Source: Podocnemis expansa
Lineage: Eukaryota; Chordata; Testudines; Podocnemididae
Length of the DNA: 64,000 bases
Reading direction: 5' to 3'
Assembly: GCA_007922195.1 (NCBI GenBank)
Contig: ML681992.1
Coordinates: forward strand, 40,323,720-40,387,719
This document shows positions 19,114 to 31,479 of the stretch, one piece after another (within the stretch, counting starts at the first letter, position 1; each line of letters begins with the position of its first letter). Both the position numbers and the translations under genes were made by a program. The notes under the pieces are model-generated. The model did not search any database, had not been told where the DNA came from, and saw only the letters and a list, made by a program, of their open reading frames with translations.

Positions 19114-20689
19114 GTACGTTGGATCCCTTTGTTTCTAATTATCTATAACAAAAGTTCCTGGAGTACATTTAGCACTTTATTTTATCTTTAAAACAGATCT
19201 TTGTAAATATCGTTGCAGTCATTTTTGTCCCTGAGAAAAAAGATTCAGATACTTGCCGGTGTGGTGAAATCTTTCTCAGTTATTTAATATGAGTAGTACT
19301 ATTTACTTTACTTATCATATTTAATTATGACTTATTTTATTTTGCATTGTGGATTTAGCAGAAGCTTATAAAGTCCTACAATTCTTATTCTGTTACTAAG
19401 TTCATAAAATGTTAATAAATACTAGATTCACTTTTAAAAAAATATTTAAATGTTGATGCTTTGGAACAAATGCTCTGGGTATAAAACTGTGTTTTTTTGT
19501 GCAAATTAAAACACTCTTTGGCTTCGTTCTCTTATTACAGTCAGTGAGAGATTTTTCTTGCTTATAGAATAAAGAATTGGGTCCACTGAGTTTGAAATAA
19601 TAATTTTAAAGTAGTGGTTTTGCTCTCTATTCAGGACAGGAATAAGAAAATCAAGGTGTTAATAATAAAACTAGTTTTATATTAACTTTGAAAATAATTT
19701 TGTATCTAGTTGAAAAATGTACGTTTGGTTTTTTTATTGAATCAAATGATATGTGTTATCCTGCATTCCTTGTTTACCAAAATGCACATACAGCCGATGA
19801 GGCAATTGGTGTGTACAAAATGCAAGATTGGACCCCATATTTTTTTGTGACACCACCAAATACTAAATGGAGTATACTCTTGAATGCTTTTACCTTTTGT
19901 CTTTTGTATATTTATCCTTTCATTACATCAGATTAGTATACCAGAGCACTGCATATACACACAGTCCTCGGTTACAATATGTTTCTCTAATTCGTGTCTG
20001 TTTCTTATAATCCAACTTTGGTTTTAAGTTTCTCTGATATCTCATATAGTTTGTTAACCTCTAAATGCTTGTACATCTGAATGTGGGGAAGAAAAATATG
20101 AAAGAAGATAGTTTGTTAGATATAACACAATTTTTATCTATAATTTGTTTAGCATATTTGTGTATTAGTCTATAAATATCATATCTTTAAAAAGTCAGTC
20201 ACATCATCAAGTCAGTTGCAGCTTATTATGATAGGCCATGATGCAAGAGAGCAATTAAAGACACGTCTGTGTTTACCTGCATACTTCACTGACTCTGTTA
20301 ACTCACCTTCTTGAGTAGGGTGCATAAATGAAATAAGTTTACTTAACTTTCAGAATACACTAAGGACTTAAAACAAAAGCTGAAGCTGTTGAAATATTTA
20401 AACAAGGAATCAAATTTAGAAATGCCGTATTTAAAAAAAAATCACTTCATCCTGTTACGTAGTATTCATCCCACTAGAAGTATTGTCTTTTTAATACTTT
20501 TTTAGATTTTCTTTGTGAACCATTGAAATCAGCTGTGTACAAAACTAGTATTTAGTTATATTTGCCCCAGTAGGCAAATTCATTCAGAAATGTATTTTTT
20601 ACCATTTTAAGTAAAAGTATTGCTAATAACCATCATGAACACTTTATAAATGAATGTTAATACTCTGTGATAGTAAAGTCTCTTCACAG

Positions 20690-22520
20690 AATCATAGATT
20701 TTAGGGTTAGAAGGGACAATAGTGATCATCCTGTCAGCCCTCCTGCATTACACAGAACTTCCTGCTTTAAGCCCAAGAGCTAGCACTTATTGTTTAGAAA
20801 ACCAGTCTTGATTTTAAAATTTCCAGTGATGGTGAATCTACTGCTACCTTTGGTAAATTGTTCAATGGTTAATGTCTCTCACTCTTAAAAAAAAATTACA
20901 CCTTATTTCTAATCTGCATTTGTCTAGCTTCAGCTTCCAGACATTAGATATTACACCTTTGTCTGCTAGATTGAAGACACCTCTATTATCAGATTTGTGT
21001 TCCCTGTGTAGGTATCTATAGACCAGGGGTGGCCAAACTTATGGAACTCAAGAGCCACACAAGTTGATTATTAAACAGTCAAGAGCTGCACTGATGCATA
21101 TAGCCATATACTTTTACCTACTATATTAATTTGCTGACGTTCTTCTGTGAGCCACACTTTTTCATTCAAGGGCCACATGTGGTTCCCAATCCCCAGTTTG
21201 GCCATGCCTGCTATAGACTGTGATGAAGTCACAATCTCTTTCTTTGAACAAGATAAACCTACTAAGCTCCTTGCGTCTGTCACTGTAAGTCATGGTTTCC
21301 AGTCCTTTAATTATTCTTGTGACTCTTTTCTGAACCCTCTCTATTTATTAACATCCTTCTCAAACTGTAGCTACCAGAACAGGACACAGTATTCCAGTAG
21401 TAGTTGTCCCAGTGGCGGTATGGAAGTAATATAATTTCTGTATGCCTACTTGATACTCCCCTGTTTATATATCTAAGGATGGCACTAGCCCTTTCTTCCA
21501 TGTTGCAAATGGAGTTCAGGTTTAGCTGATTATTCACCATGACCTTCAAGTCTTTTTCAGAGACACTGCTTTCCATGGTAGGTTCCTCCATCTGGTGTAT
21601 ATGGCTGGCTGACTTTGTTCATAGATGGGACTTTATATTTGGTTGTATTTAACACATGCTTGTGCCTAGTTTATCAACTGATGCGGATTACTCTGAAGCA
21701 GTGACATATCCTCATCATTATTTACAGTCTCCCAGTCCCCATGTCTTCTGCAAACTTATTCAGTAATTCTTTAGGTTTTCTTCCAGATCATTGATCAAAA
21801 TATTAAATAGTGTAGAGCCAAGAACCGCTTCCTGTGTGGGATGATTACTCTCAGTTTAAAATAACAGCTTGACACTTATCAGAGAGGTAGTTTTTAAATA
21901 ATTTAATTTGTGCCATGTTGATTTTATATCAGCTCATTTCTTAATCAAAATATTGTGCAGTACCAAGTCAAATGCCTTCCAGAAGTCCAAATATATTACA
22001 TCGACACAATTACTTTTATCAGCCAAACTAGTAATCTCATTTAAAAAGTGTCGAGCACGTTTGGTAAGATCTGTTTTCCAGAAATTCATGTTGCATGGCA
22101 AGTTAATTGTATTACCTTCCTTTGATTCTTTATAAATCAGCTTCCATATCAACAGTTATGTTATTTTTCCCAGGACTGATGTCAAGCTGACTGGAGAATA
22201 ACAATAGATCATACTTTTTATGCTTTTAAGATATTGGCACCTTATTAACTTTCTTCCAGTACTTTGAAATTTCCCCATTGTTCCAAGCCTTCTTAAAAAT
22301 GAATGTTAATGAGTCAGCAAGCTCCTTGGCCAGTTCTTTTAAAATTCTTGAATACAAGTTTTAAATTGGCTGTTTTAATAATGTCTTACTTTAGTAGCTG
22401 CTGTTTAACGTTCTTATCATGATATGAATACTTCATTTGGCTTTAATTTAGCTACAGAAGATTTCTCCATTATCATGGACAATTGTGTTTCCATTTAGTA
22501 ATTGATCATTGTTAGTGTTC
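20690..22520 (-). mobile_element. CR1-type LINE remnant, split by a hAT-like element
   Basis: Minus-strand translation shows scattered reverse-transcriptase words: VDVIYLDFWKAFDLVLHNIL near 22050-21940, and SEKDLKVMVNNQLNL and ERASAILRYINRG near 21590-21480. The 3' part (AGGGTTAGAAGGGACAATAG on the + strand) lies at 20700. It is heavily mutated, with a MITE inserted at 21024-21210. Confidence 0.75.
21024..21210. mobile_element. hAT-like MITE inserted in the LINE
   Basis: Ends are CAGGGGTGGCCAAACTTA and CAGTTTGGCCATGCCTG, an inverted pair. The 8-bp duplication CTATAGAC is perfect at 21016-21023 and 21211-21218. The element is 187 bp, non-coding. Confidence 0.9.
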
Positions 22521-22884
22521 CCATTTTTCCTATTAAAACTCCTTATTTTCCTTAAGCCTACCAGCCATAGATTTCTACCTTTGTTCTTTTGCTTTTCTTA
22601 TCAATTTTCTAGAGTTCCTAGCTTCTAATTTGTATTTATTGCTATGAACTTTGCCTCATTTTCTCCATTTGTTATGGATGGCAGCTTTTTTTAAGCTTTT
22701 CTGTGGCTACTTTAAATTCTTGTTTAAGTTGGTTGTCATTATTATTGTTTTTAGTCAGTGTACTTCCTTCTTGATTATGAACCTTTGACATTTAGTAAAA
22801 TATTTGTAAACAGTTCTCAGTTATCTTTCATATTCTTCTTTGAACTTTATATGTCATGATCACTTATGCCGAAACATGGTAGAA

Positions 22885-22972
22885 GTTTCTGGGGGGGGCA
22901 ATGTTAGTCTGTGTGCAGCAAAAACAATGAGAGTGCTGTGGCACCTTATAGACTAACACATTTCTTCACACT
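22885..22972 (-). mobile_element. Penelope-like tail fragment
   Basis: GTGCTGTGGCACCTTATAG and AGACTAACACA on the + strand are the complement of the family tail; GTTAGTCTGTGTGCAGCAAA is the adjoining terminal piece. No ribozyme-like core is present. Confidence 0.6.
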
Positions 22973-25014
22973 GGACAGTTGTTTTTTGATGTAAAAATGC
23001 TAATAATCCTATTATGTCCTGATTGGTGATGTAGCATAACCTTTTTAAAACACTTAGGTAGCACTAGTCTACACAGTTATTTTATTTTTAAAATAATAAT
23101 AAAGGAAAATATTAAACTTTATGAATGCAAGTCCATGGTTAGAATCCTACGCTTCATGCACTCTTCATAAAAATATTGATTCTCTTGATAAATTGATGCA
23201 TAGTTAGGAATAGGTGGCTGGTATTTCACATCTTTATTGATAACATGATTCATACACAGTGATTTATATGATGTTTTCCTCTGCACAAAGTGTGTACATA
23301 GCAGCTGTGTAAGTGAGAAGGAAACCGTTGCGTAAATATGGGTTTGATTGTCTTCTGTTTTGGGGGTTTCTTTTAAAGTATTTTTTATTCTGAAATATCC
23401 TATTCTGACTTTAAATATGTTGAGTGCTTCAACTTTGTCTGATGGTATTTTTCACACACAGGCTCTCCTACATACAGAATTTTCTTCTGAATCCAATTAA
23501 TACATTGAAATTATTATTTTAATAACTCTTCATTTATAGGAAAGAGGAATCTGTTGCCTTAAAAATTCTATCTATTCCATCATTCATTTGCCAAAATATG
23601 CATTTCATTGGAAGTAAATATCAATATGAGCTATCTAGTGAATTTGGATAGATATTCATTATGCATGATAGATTTGATGTAACTCTGTATTTTAGTGTAG
23701 CCGGTATTTAGAGGCCTAAATTTTAAAGAACTAAAACTGTATGAAGAGCCTTAGCAAAAAGACTATCTAATACAAATGTAGGATGAAACTACTTCAGGAC
23801 GCATATAGGCAGTGAATTGTTAAAATATGTGACTGTTCTTCATTAAACCATTTTGGTTCTTAGCTTTTCGTTTGTCAGCTAATGAGCCTGAATGACTGCT
23901 TTGGAGAATATGTATATTTTGCCTTTATCAGAGTTCTGAAGAAGAGTAGCCTAACTGTCTTTTTCAAGGTCAGCTACTTAGAAAAAGCATTCCTTTCTCA
24001 AATTTAAACTTCTGTGCTGGTCTGTAAAACAGTAAAGGTTCTCCTGTTTTCAGAATTGATGTTAGGTAAAGCATCTTTCTATCACCATCTAGCAACACAA
24101 TATCTTTCATGCATTACTGTGTCTAGATGCAGGCTCTTGTTTTGGAAGGAATCACTCTTCAGGGTGGAGAGGACGTTGCAGATCGCTGGTTTTGGTTTAG
24201 TTAGCATGCACAAGTTTTAAAATCACTAGAAAATGAAAGCTTCACTTGGGGAAAATTGGACTTATTTGCAGCAGATGGGGTGGTAACAGCTAGTGTTGAT
24301 GTGAAGTGGAAAGAGGATTAAAATATAAGGATAGCCAAGAGTTAGAAACATGTATCTTTGGGGGTTGGGGGGACCACCCACCTACCCTCCCACACACAAA
24401 AGCAACCAACAAAAAACCCCACACCTCTTCACAAGTTAGGGATTATTTGTTTTTTTCCAGTTATTTGCCTAGGAAGGACTGTTTTCAACTTCTTATTGTA
24501 CAATTTCTGAGACTATTTCAAGGGCTTTCAAGAAGAGCTCTAAAAAGTAGAAGCAAACATCCTCCTGGCAAAAAGAGAATTGATATTACTTACTTCATTT
24601 AAAAAAACTTTAAATGTAAAAGTCGATATGGAATGTCAGTGTGGCCCAATGAAAGATAAATACATCCTAAATATTCAGAAAGGAACTTTGAATGGTGTCA
24701 TAACTTTATTCAACATCATTTTTTAAGAATCCTACAGCTGAAGAGGAATTTAAAAGGTACTGCCAAGTGGGCTGTGTCTTTGGTTTACAGTTATATAAAG
24801 TTAGGGGTAATATTTCTTGTGCGGAATAGTAGCAGAAAGAGCATGAGAGCTAACTCTTCAAAAAATTTCCAGGAACTGAATTGTCAAATTGGACATTAAC
24901 AGTGTCTTTAAATGACTGCCAGCACTATAAACAAGCAGGTCTTCAGAAACTACAATTTTGCAAAATGTGGAGGGTAAATATATTTGGGTCACATGTTTTT
25001 AGAGAGACATTTCA
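22973..25014. other. Intron 2 stretch, nothing recognised
   Basis: AT-rich DNA with only short accidental frames. No repeat family or RNA gene was identified. Confidence 0.4.
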
Positions 25015-25900
25015 TGTGTAACCCTTCTGCCAGGGCAGGCTGGCAGGACAAGGGCTGGGTTCTATACCTAGGGGTTTCCCAATAATGTTGCACCACCAAC
25101 TGGCTCGAGCCCCAGTCCCAATTTCTGGGAATCCTGCACTGTTTCCTGGGCACCCCAAAGAGGCAAGGCTTCCCCACTCTCATGCACAAGACTGAGTGTA
25201 GTAAACAGAACTTTTAATAGTAGCAAAACAGAGTGTAAAAGGCCAAATAACAGAAATCAGCGCTGATCTAGCTAGTCAGCACAGAGCAAAGTTCCCAACA
25301 ACCCACCCCGCATAACAGAACATACAAGACATAATGGCAAAACCGGCACTGATCTGTGGAATCAGTACTAACTAGCCTCCCAACCAACCCTAGGGTATGT
25401 AAGGAGTGTCTTTCACACCAGCTGTCTGCCGACGCCATCTACTGGTCACTCTCTCCATCCTATAGAACTGTTCCTTGGCTCCAGCCACTGGCTCCGCCCT
25501 CCATTCACTCACGCTGCCCAACTGGCCACTCTCACTGTCCGCTGGCTCTGCCCGTTGTCTGCCAGCTCCACCCTCTGGTCACTTGTGCTGCCCAGCTTGC
25601 CGCTGGCTGCTCTCACTGTCCGCTGCCTCCAGCTGCTCTCTCCATCTGCTGCTCCTCTTCAGTAATTTCAGCTCAGAGGGGGGAGTTCCTTCCCAGCTCA
25701 GAGAGTCTTCCTCTCTCCTTCACAGCAGCTCTTAAACATCAAGTAGCGTGCAAACACCTGCTGTCCTTAACATAACAAAGGGCCTCAAATAAGCCCTAGC
25801 CAGAACTATGATTTGGTAGGGAGGCTGAGGTGAGATAGGAATGCCTCCAGCATTTTGCTCCAAAAGGAGCTAATGTGAAACCCCCACCCCTTTCTTCTCT
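25015..25900. mobile_element. Possible solo LTR or other retroelement block
   Basis: The block starts TGTGTAACCCTTCTGCC and has a more GC-rich, pyrimidine-rich interior with repeated CTCTCACTGTCCGCTG words at about 25525-25630. It resembles a reptile retroviral-type LTR, but no target duplication, primer-binding site or partner LTR is visible. The frames at 25356-25775 are compositional. Confidence 0.35.
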
Positions 25901-27568
25901 TTTTCAGGCTCAACTATGCAGTCGCTTTTTTTAAGCCTCTTTTTAAGTAAGCATAGTTTTTACCCTTTAACTAGTCCAGACAGATTTGAAACAAAGAGTA
26001 GCAATTTACAAAAAGACAGTATTTTTATTTCCCTTCAGTAGAATTACAGATATTGACAGATTTGTGAGTAGATTAACCCCAAATATCATTACCCACTATC
26101 CCCTGCACCCAGTGGGCAAATACCATGTTAATACAGGACCCATGCAAATTAGTTGCTCCACTTCAGCAGCTGTTAGGCACAGCTCCTAAGTCTGCCTTCC
26201 ATCAGCAACTGTTAGACAAAGCTCCTAAGCCTGCCTTACACATGTTTAGATTTGTTGGATCCTGGACTTAATGCTGTTTGCTTCTCTGACAAGTTTAGAT
26301 TCTAACTTTATATAGTTAGTAACCCAACTGCATATAAAGAATGTGTCAGGGAAAGGATGCCAGTAACAGAGAAAATCAACACTAAGACACAGATATGCAT
26401 TTTGGCAATGTTGCTAGTTTCATTATTTACCTTTCAACCTCCTCAGTTCCTTTAAACAAGATGACAGAAATGAATTTGTACCAGGAATTTTTGAAATGAG
26501 ACTTTACAGCTGAATGAGCAAGGACTTAGTCACATGGAATTCAACTTTGTCAGCCATTCTGTTAGCCTTAATGCTGAAAGATACCATAGTATTGCATATT
26601 TTGAGCATCAGCTTGTTTCTGTTAATTGCCAATCGAAAACTGTTATTAGTGTCAAGATTGGCTATGACAGCCGTCTTCTTCGGACTGGTTATTACTGCTG
26701 ATTTATTGTCTGGTCAGCTGTGGAAATGCTAGTCATTGGGTCCACCTTTATGCAGGCAGTGTGGTGGCGGTGGTACTGAACGTATTTTCCAATGGAACAG
26801 AAGTCACCTCAGATGGTGCAAAACAGTTTGGTTTGCAGAATTTCTACAGTGACTAGGTACAGCTAATGATGATTTGGATTTTGCAAGTTCAGCTGCAACT
26901 GTTTAGGTGAGATGGAATGTGTCAGGCAAGGCTCTGTATCTTTCCTGATGTGCTTATGATAGACATTCAGATGGGGCTGCAAAAGCTACTGAGTGGCATC
27001 TCCTGCTGTTTTATCAACAAGCTGCAGAGGAAGCAATATACATTTCTCCAGCGTCCATGTTGAATCACACTTACTGTGCTTTTGCAAACAGCTCCTACTT
27101 AGTGCTAGTTAAGCTCTCAGCATGCACAAATGTGTCTTATGTTCAGTAGTGTAGCCAGAATACAGAGAGAATTGTATGGAAACAAGTGGCAAGCAGCTGT
27201 CAGGCTCAGTAGTTATCTGATTTTAATCTGATTATGGTGGATGGCCATCACCACACTTCATATCTGTACTAAAACAAACTGTTTCTGACTATAATCTGCT
27301 GACCATTATAGTGTTCCCAGTACACACGATTCACCCGATGGCTGTTAAGCAGAATGAATAAACCTATGCTTCCGTACCCTCAAGGCCAAACAGCCCCATG
27401 TAGTCTCCCTGCACTCTGGAGGAATTACGTAGCTGTGTACTGTATCTGACCCTGATCTTGCCTTGCAGTGTATTGGCGTAGGCCCCTGCTATAGTGCAGT
27501 CTCATTGCCAACTGAGTTATTTTGATCATCTTGAGGTGAGAGCAGTTCTTCTCTGTTTATTACCCTCA
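25901..27568. other. Intron 2 stretch, nothing recognised
   Basis: No gene or repeat end is recognised. Short open frames here lack family motifs. Confidence 0.4.
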
Positions 27569-27872
27569 TATACTCCTAGAACTGGAAGGGACCATGAGAG
27601 GTCGAGTCCAGTCTCCTGCACTCATGGCAGGACTAAGTACCATCTCTGACAGGTGTTGTCTAACCTGTTCATAAAAATTTCCAAAGCTGGAAATTCTACA
27701 ACCTCCCTAGGCAACTTATTTCAGTGGTTAATCACCCTGACAGTTAGGTTGAACAATAGATAAAAATTTTTAATTCTCCCCTTCCTGTAATTAAAGCCCA
27801 TTGCTTCTTGTCCCATCATCAGGAGTCACAAAAAATAATTTTTCTCCCTCCTCCTTGTAACGACCTTTTAGG
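27569..27872 (-). mobile_element. CR1 LINE 3' end
   Basis: On the + strand it reads CTGGAAGGGACCATGAGAGG, CTGACAGGTGTTGTCTAACC and GGTTAATCACCCTGACAGTT, the complement of the CR1 3' region. The same region occurs at 33685-33966 (+) and 56180-56705 (-). Confidence 0.85.
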
Positions 27873-28317
27873 GTGGGGTGGGCAAAATATGGCCCACAAG
27901 CTAAATGTGGGATGCCAGAAGATGCAGTTCAGCCCCCTGTCCTTGGCCTGCTTCCCCATCCCCATGCCACTCCAGGGCCAGGGCCAGAGCTGGGGATCCG
28001 GGGCCTGGCAGCTGTGGCGGCCCCGTCCCTGGCTGGGAATTGGGGGCCTGGCCGCCCATGGGCGCGGGCCCGGCCTCCAGCGGCCACTTCTGGCCCGGCC
28101 ACACTGCGGCCTAGCTGCCTGCAGCCCTATCCCTGGCCAGGGGCGGGGCCTGCTGGGCAGTCTGCCGGGCCCCGGATCCCTGGCTGGGGATGGGGCCGCC
28201 GCGGCCAGCCAGGTATCAGGCCCCGGATTCCCTGCCCGATTCGTTCAGAGATCCGGGGCACTGGCGTTGGGACCTGGGGCACGTGCCCCAGCGTGCCCAA
28301 AGCCAGCGACGCCACTG
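27873..28317. mobile_element. GC-rich hAT-like element, chimeric ends
   Basis: The left part, GGGGTGGGCAAAATATGGCC, is a typical hAT-MITE start. The right end, GGGGCACGTGCCCC with CAGCGACGCCACTG, belongs to the GC-rich family of 7100-7390. No matching duplication is found, so it may be two fused elements. Overlapping frames on both strands are compositional. Confidence 0.5.
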
Positions 28318-28529
28318 GTATGACCCCCCCCATCAGCTCTCCCCTGCCCCTGCTCCCCCCCGCCAGCTTCCCCTGGCCCCAGGGCCAGACTCTGTACCAG
28401 CCCTCTGGGAATTTTATTGCCCACCTGTTTCAGGTGCTCCTAGTCTCCTCTTTTTCAGACTAAACAAGCCCCATCTGCTTCTGGTGTGCAATTTTTTTCA
28501 GCCTTTGTTACTCCTTGACTGTAAGAAAA

Positions 28530-29455
28530 CAAATTGATAGAGCTAGATGGGTACCCTGAAGTCATCTACTACAGGAGAGGCCCAAGAAAGAAAGCAACAG
28601 AACACCACTAGTCACCTCATACAACCCTCAAGTCAGACCTCTGCAACAGGCTGTAGGTCCTTAGTGACCTATCCTAAAAGATGATCCCTCACTCTCTCAA
28701 ACCTTGGGAGACAGACTTCTCCTTGCCTACAGACAGCCACCCAATCTTAAACAGATGCTCACCAGCAACTACAGATCTAACAACAGAAACATTAGAGCAG
28801 GCACACACCCCTGCAACAAACCACGCTGCCAAGTCTGCCCACATAGCTGCACAATAGATACCATCATAGGTCTTAAGCCTGCTACTCCATCAAAGGCTCA
28901 TTTACCTGCTCATCTACTAATGTGGTCTGTGCCATCATGTTCCAGAAATGCCCCAATACCTTATACATTGGACAGACAGGATGATCCCTGCGAAAAAGAA
29001 TAAATGAACATAGAGCTGATATCAGAAATCACAAAACAAAGAAACCAGTTGCTGAGCACTTCCATCTTTCTAATCACTTGATAAATGATTTGTTAATGAC
29101 CATTGTCGGAAATGTTACTGGGGCATCAAGACTTCAAAGAGAGACAGCTGAACTCAAATTAATATGCAGATTAAATTTGTGAAAGCAGGATTGAATCGAG
29201 ACTATGGGTTCTTTTCCCATTACAAAAGGTAATTTGACTTCAGGCTTCCCAGGTTTGAACCTAACAACTGCTCTGATTTGCTGTTACTGTATGACCTGAT
29301 CCTATGTTTTACACCCCTTTGCATTTATTTTCATTCCATTCTGTAAGTTCACCCATCCATGTTCGAAGCATCTGATGAAGTGGGATTTTCTCCCACGAAA
29401 GCTCATGCAAAAACTAAATCTGTTAGTCTTTAAGTGCCGCATGAATCCTTGGGTT
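28530..29455 (+). mobile_element. Penelope-like element, 5'-truncated, with GIY-YIG region
   Basis: Translation gives QPPNLKQMLTSNYRSNNRN and HPCNKPRCQVCPHSC (about 28735-28850), a Penelope-type linker with cysteines before the endonuclease. In another frame LYIGQTG near 28959-28980, interrupted by TGA, is followed by SLRKRINEHRADIRNH and KPVAEHFH: the GIY-YIG endonuclease. The reverse transcriptase is missing. Downstream lie the hammerhead-like core at 29368-29408 and the tail CTTTAAGTGCCGCATGAATC. This copy identifies the short tails elsewhere in the window as Penelope-like. Stops and frameshifts make it inactive. Confidence 0.85.
29368..29408 (+). ncRNA. Hammerhead-ribozyme-like core in the Penelope-like tail
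   Basis: Order: GCAT (29368-29371), CTGATGA (29372-29378), one A, GTGGGA, a 5-base loop, TCCCAC, GAAA (29397-29400), GCT, C, ATGC (29405-29408). GCAT and ATGC can pair as stem I and GTGGGA/TCCCAC as stem II. AGCT is self-complementary, so stem III could form only between two copies, as in minimal dimeric hammerheads. The predicted cut is after C29404. The extra A after CTGATGA departs from the strict consensus. Hammerheads are known in Penelope-like elements; activity here is unproven. Confidence 0.6.
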
Positions 29456-31479
29456 TTTTGTTTCAGTTTGGCCCACTAAAGCTGTTGGATGAAATTGTGG
29501 GTCATAGGTTCATATAAAACAAATGAGAGGTAAAAGGGCAGGAAAAGAATCAGGAATCTGTTTTCTTAATGAAATGGCTTTATCTTAGTCATGTGTTGTG
29601 ATTAAGTCTTTGGGAGGTTTTTTTTCCCTTGTCCAAAGGAATTTTTAGTGTTCCTAGAAGTGTGTCATGTATATAAAGTAATTCAGATGAATTGAGCACC
29701 AAAAAATTTGGTGGTTTCATTGTTTTATACACATCCATTCACTATCATCAAAATTCAATGACTGTGGAGCTTTTATGATGACTGTATAAGTTCCCTATGC
29801 ATGACATGTTGCCATAAAACAGGCAAGATAAATTAAATTTGAAAAAGCTAAAATGATGTGGTCTTCTGACAGACAAAAGCTATTAAGCTGAAAACTAAAA
29901 CTTCTATTATGTTTTCAGTTCAGTCTGTAGACACAAAGGTTTTCGTTTTCTGAATGCTAAAATGCATGAGGCTAGGATCAAGTAATAATCTTAATTCTTT
30001 GTTTATGATAGTTTCTGCTTATCCAAGGATCTTAACGATATATTAATTTGCTTTTTTCCTGTGTTTGATTCAATTTAGCTACAAGGTTAGTGCTGTGTTA
30101 ACTCATGTTAGCAGAGTTCTTATTTCAGTTCTTTCCTTCCTTTCTTTGTATAATGCAGAGATTAGCTTTAATTCTTGTACAAAGATTTCATATTAGGCAT
30201 TATTATTTTTAAATTAAGTAGCAAAACAATATTCTCATTCTGAAGTTTTATCTTCTGCCTCTGCCCTATTTAATTGAGCCCATTACAAATGAGATGGACT
30301 CTGGAATGCTTAATCATGTGACCAAAGGACAGTGCTAGTTTAATAAACATGGAGATTTGGGTATTTAACAGGTTGTTGTACATTTAACTCACTTTTTTTG
30401 TATAGTGAAAATGAAGGCTGTTGTGGCAAAGTATGTGCAGAGACAGAGGAGATTGAATAGCCACTAGATGGTTGAAAAGGGAAGCAGCGAGGGAGAAAGT
30501 CTATGAGATAAGCTGGAGCAAGTCCAGGTAGAGTTTAAGAAACAAAGACTGAAATCTTAACTGTATCCTGAAATGAATGAGAAGCAATAAAGTTGAGTGG
30601 GATGTGTATATCAGATAAGGCAGGCAACAGGATTCTGTTTATGCTGATGTTTGGAAAGCTGGGATTTGGGGAGAAATCGGGAAAGGAATTGTGATAGTCA
30701 GATTGCAAGAAAAGATGACAGTTTCAAGACACTGGAGATATGAGAAAGGAAGGAGAGTGCAAAGTCAAGGATGATGCTGAAAGTTGTGGATGCTAGAGGC
30801 AAACTAGAAATTGGAGCCAGAGAGAGAAAGAGAGAAGTCAATGGTTGAGAATTGCTCTTTCACTTTAGAGAAGCTATTCCATGTTGAGACAGAATGGTAA
30901 AGTTTATTATCGAATTAACCCTGGAAGTCTGCACAAGAAACGGCAATCTGGGAGCAAAGAATACAAAGAATTCAGTCTCTTAGTGACCTCACAGAAACAT
31001 TGCAGGATTGTTCTTTACAGTACATTTCCTCCTATTTTACTCAATTGGTTTTGATATCTGAAAATATTGGTCTTCCATCATTTACCCTAGTAAATAATTC
31101 TACTGCCAAGTACGGCCCAATGTCAGAATTTCCTGATATTCTGTCTACATCTTCCTACTCTAATACAAATATCTAATAATTACTGAGGAGGCACACAGTG
31201 AAGTCAAAACATAGGGAAGCCCAAAGATTGAAATGCTAAAAATAAAATCTACTGAAGTAAATACTTTAGTATTCTTACTAACAGATTAGAAAAGCCTTGC
31301 AGATGTTTTTTTCCCTAATTTTGAATTAACCAAATATCTTGCTTGTCTTTCCTTTTCTAATCACATGTTCTGGCCTTCATTGAGATTCTGGAATTTAAAT
31401 ATAAAGGTCAAACAACAAACAGTATTTCTCGGTGTCCAGTTTCAGTTAACTGTAGAAGCATAAATATCAGTGTGAGGTT
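29456..31479. other. Intron 2 stretch, nothing recognised
   Basis: AT-rich sequence, purine-rich around 30430-30850. No gene, RNA or repeat family was identified. Confidence 0.4.

Noticed and set aside
19688..19936. 82-codon open frame in intron 2 as an alternative PGR exon
   Set aside because: AT-rich, hydrophobic, no similarity to nuclear receptors and no suitable splice sites noted.
27808..28537. Proline/glycine-rich open frames up to 196 codons
   Set aside because: They are on both strands of a GC-rich transposon-like repeat and show no domain.
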